A stretch of 64,000 bases of DNA, from positions 27,436,001-27,500,000 of the forward strand of contig JAYKYS010000004.1 in assembly GCA_036924285.1 (NCBI GenBank), in the 5' to 3' direction. The translations under genes were made by a program, and so were the position numbers. The first letter of the stretch is position 1; the number at the start of each line of letters is the position of its first letter. Shown here one piece after another: positions 59,610 through 64,000 of the stretch. Under the pieces are notes generated by a model, which saw only the letters and a program-made list of their open reading frames with translations, made no database searches and was not told where the DNA came from. The DNA is from Asterella californica (Eukaryota > Streptophyta > Marchantiopsida > Marchantiales > Aytoniaceae).

Positions 59610-59785
59610 TGCATCATGCATCACTTACCTTGATTTCATTTGGTCCAGACTGGTGCTACAAAAGAGAAAGAGAGACAAGTAAAGAAATAGAGCTCGTGCA
59701 AACTACAAACATATGTTAGCGTCCATGCGTAACTTATCTTGATTCCGTTTGGTCCAGACTGGAGCTAAACATGAAAAAGAAAACA
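59610..59785. repeat. Two ~75-bp direct repeats
   Basis: cttaccttgatttcatttgg tccagactggtgctac at ~59625 recurs as cttatcttgattccgtttgg tccagactggagcta at ~59732, with similar flanks (catgca(t)...; aaagagaaagaga / gaaaaagaaaac). Period about 105 bp. Confidence 0.75.
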
Positions 59786-62009
59786 AAAAACTATTTACAG
59801 ATGGGTTTAGCGCCAGTCACAGTGAGAAGAGTTAGACTTGGTTCATAAACAGGAGAAACTATTGTTTGATTTATGTTATCAGAAAAAGTATCAATAGTAA
59901 TTATATATTATAGATAATCAATATACAATATACAATATAAGATAATCATTAAGTGTTAACAAACGACACAGTTGCAGATTCTCCAAATATAACCCATAAA
60001 GCTACTGCACATAAATGAGCTTCAGAAAGTATAAATCCATATCGTATGCCCAAACAAACATTAAATCAATGAGTGTGCTGATCTCTTCCCTACTGGAAGA
60101 GGTGAATATATATGCACTCTCTGAGAATATAGGACGACTTTATACATGATTATATTCGCCTTGTACATGTAAGTAAAGGTACGGGTATTTGAACGTGGAA
60201 TTGTAAGAAATGAGTGAAGACCTTGCGTTCGACAATTTTGGGATTTTGCCCACGCTTACACATCTTCCTGCGTATAGCGTGCAGGTTAGGGTACCACGTA
60301 ACGTTATCATCTTGTTTCTTATACTTGTAGATTTTGTTAAAAAATCTCTCTATTGTTGTTGCACGGAGTTTGTGCATACTAACGATAAGGTGTCTCTTTC
60401 GAGAAGAAGGCAGTCCATCGTTCCATGAACTGTACACAGCGAGCACGTTTGCTGCTCGTGTCCTGGTGTATGCAACCTCTAAGTAATGAAACAGTAGGCC
60501 GCGAATGAGAGTAAAGGCCTCGGTGAGCCTATTTGAACTTTATTTTGAACTGTTAAAAAACAGCTTGCATGAAGTTATACAGCGGGGTTTGGATCCTGTC
60601 GCCTGCTGTGAGCCGTAAGTAATTATACATTTCCGTGAGGAGTACACGGTCCCTATGCTATCGTTCTAATACTTTGTCTATATTATCGTTCTTATGTACA
60701 CATTATATAGCTTATGTATCGTTCGGTTCATCAGCTTCACATACTACTCGAGGTTGCCGACTCTTTCTGTTTCTGTGTTACCTGCAGACGGGGAGACGTT
60801 CGTCATTATGACTTTTCAACTTCTACAGAAAGAAAAAGGTGGAAAAGAGTCAATTACCTACGCAAGCTCTAGTGACTCGAAGATTACGCTCCAGAGTGCT
60901 ACACACCGGCATGTTTTCTGATAGAGCATGGATTTCATGCAAATTTCTTTCAGTTCAATTCAGTTCAGGTTCTCTGGACAGTGGGTGAAGTAGCGACTCT
61001 TCCGGAGTCTGATTGTTCGATGGAAAATAACGAGTACATGATTGGGCAAAAAAAATTATCAATATCAGCGGTCATTGTAGTTTTGGAGCGGTAATACGAT
61101 GTCAGAAAAGAAAAGCAGATTAGGATCATAAATAGGACAAGACGGTGTTCATGTTCAAGGCAACAAGGCAATGTTCACGGTCTACGAACATGATCTATCT
61201 TGCAACGGAAGGTTAATTGGTGACAGCAAACAGCTTCGAAGGAAGTAAAGTAATGTGTGCTCTAGATCTGCTACTATGGACTCGGTGGAATTGGATGTGC
61301 CGATAGACTCAGCTATAGGGGTTGTTGGAACAGAGATGACAGTATATCATCAATGATCAAAATTTAATCGTCACACTTGTCTTTGACGTCCGATATGCCG
61401 TAGGTGTAAGACGGTGCTCTAGAGTGAACTCAAACTCGAATGCCCTTGGAGATGCATTCCCGTACTTTATATAGTGAGAAAAAGAATACAAGATAAGGTT
61501 CAAGTCAATGCTGAACTCTCAAAGTGAGCACACGAATCGCTGACGTGGTTTACATGTAACCTTAGATCCGAACCTCCAAAACTACATCTAGAGGGTTCAC
61601 AATGAACCAAACAAGGCCTCGTTGGAAAACTCTCAAAGAGTACGAACCATAGCATTTAAGACATGTCTTAAGCCTTGTCTCTAGTGGCATATTTTTGGAT
61701 CACAAAAACATCATTTGGACTCTCAAATTCATTTAGAAAAGTTTCGGTGATCTTTTTACGCTCTCGTCTATTAGTAGAAGTACTTTTGTTGCATCTCAGG
61801 CAGACTTAGACGTAACTTATTGTTATACCAAAGACTTTTACCAACCTAATTTTCATCTCTATTCGATAAGTAGAACTCTACTTATTACAGTAGGTTTATG
61901 AGCATCGCATAAAGGAACAAGAGACAGAAGAAACATTGCACCAGAAGAATCACAACATCAGCAGAGCGGTGAAAAAATCCATGTATGATCGTTATAGAGT
62001 CGAAAACAT
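59786..62009. other. Intergenic, no gene seen
   Basis: AT-rich with short ORFs (60210-60428, 60694-60921). A tctcttccctactggaagagg hairpin lies at ~60085-60106, beside tgaatatatatgca, as in the foldback family. 61340-62000 has motifs such as aactctcaaagtgag and gttggaaaactctcaaagag that recall retroelement leaders but no coding domain. Confidence 0.4.
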
Positions 62010-62183
62010 GCAAAGTAAGAATGCTTGTATGTGTTGAAGTAGTCGACACCTTGGAGAAGTAGACAAGATCGCAGTAGGCAATCCCATCTCGTCAAAGCAA
62101 AGTAAGAATGATTGTCCGTGTTGAAGTTGTCCACATCTTGCAAAAGTAGGCACGATTGCAGTTTTCATTCCCATCTTGGCATT
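62010..62183. repeat. 87-bp tandem duplication, two copies
   Basis: gcaaagtaagaatgcttgta (62010) recurs as gcaaagtaagaatgattgtc (62097). The units include gtgttgaagt(a/t)gtc(g/c)aca, (gc/gg)a(g/a)aagtag(a/g)c and gatcgcagt/gattgcagt, and stay aligned throughout. Confidence 0.85.
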
Positions 62184-63540
62184 CAGAAGAAAATGTCTGC
62201 AGTTCAAGTTCCAACGAGTCAAAAAAAGACAAGGAAGATAAGAAAATTTGACCATTGAAGAAGATCGAGCGCTGGAAAACTATATGAAAAAATCACAACA
62301 TACATAGGACCACATTTGGTAGAATCACAATTTGACCAACAAAACTCCCAACTAGCCTCTCAGTCAAGCGTCAAAGAATTACTCCAATGTACTCGCTGAA
62401 AAAATGTTCATTCATGTAAACAAGTTTACGACAATATGTTGTCATTGAATTGGATACTTGTGTCACTTTAGCACCTTTTACTACAAGTACATGGTGCTCG
62501 ATAGAGGTATGGAGGTAATAATCGGATATGTCAAAGCTAGAATCTTTGAGAAAGATTTGACACCGCGGACGAATGTTACGATTATCGTCAAGAGGCCATA
62601 GATGTTTCTTGTGGGCACCCACAAGAAACCACTGCGGTCATATCTAATTGACTTTTTATTCAAATGATATGTGTGTTGCAACCGTATGCATGTTCATTGT
62701 GTAGAGAATCTATTGTAATTTTTTTAAAAATCAAAAGATTAAATATTTACAGCGATACAAAGATATCATCCTAAATGATACACAGCTCTAGACAAAGCTG
62801 TCTTTTAATAATCTATGACCTTTTATTTAGAGACGTTAGAGAATCTTTTGCTTTGGCTTTGACATGCCTAATAAGGGTGTCGATGCTAGAACTTTTTACA
62901 TCGATTTTTTGATTCACGAGAAGGAGTTATGACTTCGGTCAAGTAGTTGAAGATGATTTCTATGAGTACTCTCAAAGTGTCTGATGTCGTGTTGTACATG
63001 GGTTTACCATGTACAAGTTCGGTGGAACGATTGTTTTGTGCATATGCGTCGATCATGTGGTATCATGCTAATAAGTTGTTACAGTGGTGTTTTGATTTAG
63101 TCCTTATACACATGTGTTTCATGCAAAAAGCAACAAGACACATGTTAGGGAACTTCAGTGTACTATGTAGACAACCAACGTTGTATTTCTTGTAAATAGT
63201 AGTTGAGCTAAGTTGCCCCAAGTAGGTAGACTTCTTTGTCAACGCTTTCATTCATGCCCACAAGTATTTTACAGTTGTAAATGACTTAGATGAGCTCTAA
63301 ATATTTATTATGGCCGATGATGATTGTGCATGTCATTAGAAGGTAGAAATAAAAATCTTTAGTTCCTCATTGGTGGTTTATTTTGATAAAAAGTTCAAAA
63401 TGACTCTCTAGGGTTGTAAAAGACCTCACGGTCAATACAGAGGTGATCTCTACAAGTATTGGAAAGCTCTTCTCGCTGGCTTGCTCATTAAATCAAAAAT
63501 ATGTCAAGTTGAGGTCAAGAGGACGAAGATATGTCAAATT
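62184..63540. other. No gene seen
   Basis: Short ORFs on both strands only (62371-62622 -, 62947-63195 +). Runs of near-coding appearance, e.g. around 62900-63300, contain stops in all frames and no motif I recognise. Possibly old retroelement sequence. Confidence 0.4.
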
Positions 63541-64000
63541 CAAGTTAGAGGAGTCAATTTCTAAGTGTGCATATTCAAACAGCTATATAACGCATTGTGT
63601 GAGTGATTTGAAGGAGAAACAAGTGGGATTGGAAAGCTCTCAACAAGCTGCTAACAGTGGATTCAACGATCGTCTGATTTGATTCAGAGTGAGTAGGATA
63701 TCATCAAGTGAAGTCTGAAGAGTCAATTTCTGAATGCTCGTATTCAAGTACTCAGAGATATTGCTATAGATCTGATGTGAGGGAGAATTAAGTGGGGTTG
63801 GAAAGCTCTCGATGAATTGATACTTGTGATCAACGATCATTGGATTTGAGTTCATGGTGAGTGAGATACGATCGAATGAAGTTAGAGAGTGTAAATTTTG
63901 AGAGTGAGTGTTCAGTTGGACATAGAAAGTTGTTGCTTAGCTGATCTGAGTGAGATCAGGCAAGGTTGGAGAGATTTGGTCGAGCTGGTGATGGTGGTTT
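63541..64000. repeat. ~170-bp tandem repeats reaching the window edge
   Basis: caagttagaggagtcaattt (63541), gaagtctgaagagtcaattt (63711) and gaagttagagagtgtaaatt (63878) start three units that also share attcaa, gttggaaagctctc (63628, 63797), caacgat(c)...ttgattt and gtgagt(a/g)ag words. The last unit runs off the right end. Confidence 0.75.

Noticed and set aside
62371..62681. Possible copia remnant on - strand
   Set aside because: No CCHC, DSG, DDE or YVDD motif could be found in any frame.
1..64000. CRISPR arrays, bacterial operons, tRNA or rRNA genes
   Set aside because: No regularly spaced identical repeats with unique spacers, no cloverleaf or rRNA sequence recognised; spliced plant genes rule out a prokaryote.

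Overview
This is nuclear DNA of a land plant. Two spliced genes encode plant-type plastid proteins: a MALE STERILITY 2-like fatty acyl reductase with ten exons and GT-AG introns of about 125-340 bp, and an At4g12830-like alpha/beta hydrolase. The rest is mostly nested LTR retrotransposons and AT-rich repeats. The intron sizes, AT-rich spacers and retroelement types would suit a bryophyte or other seed-free plant, but the sequence alone does not settle the species.

Layout. 1-6.7 kb: two Ty3/gypsy pol regions on the + strand. The first runs off the left edge and has one in-frame TGA. The second is heavily decayed and ends in a PHD finger. 7.0-8.4 kb: remnant of a Ty1/copia element (LTR, primer site, gag). 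9.5-14 kb: decayed gypsy element on the - strand (gag, zinc knuckle, protease, RT). 14.4-19.4 kb: AT-rich tract of old ~310-bp repeat units and recent segmental duplications. 19.4-21.5 kb: 36-bp minisatellite and related repeats. 22-23 kb: an unidentified ORF. 23.1-25.6 kb: LTR-like element (called X here) with a short coiled-coil ORF. 26.6-31.4 kb: foldback element, 42-bp palindrome and the MS2-like gene. 35.5-37.1 kb: plastid alpha/beta hydrolase. 39.28-44.27 kb: young, complete copia element with target duplication. 45.5-46.36 kb: second copy of element X, abutting a - strand gypsy element (46.37-49.89 kb). 50.9-52.2 kb: uncharacterised disordered protein. 53.4-54.3 kb (-): polytopic membrane protein resembling the bacterial CPBP/CAAX protease-related family. 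55.6-64 kb: small transposon-like units, AT-rich spacer and weak tandem repeats.

The MS2-like enzyme should make fatty alcohols in plastids, a sporopollenin/spore-wall precursor step in land plants. The alpha/beta hydrolase is also probably plastidial, but nothing shows that the two work together. The most striking general pattern is that every in-frame stop I could place in the retroelement reading frames is TGA or TAG and none is TAA. Two degenerate tRNA primer sites carry matching G-to-A and C-to-T changes. This fits mutation by deamination of methylated cytosine in CG/CHG contexts. The best candidates for something unusual are the PHD-tailed gypsy polyprotein and the CPBP-like protein whose usual catalytic positions are changed.
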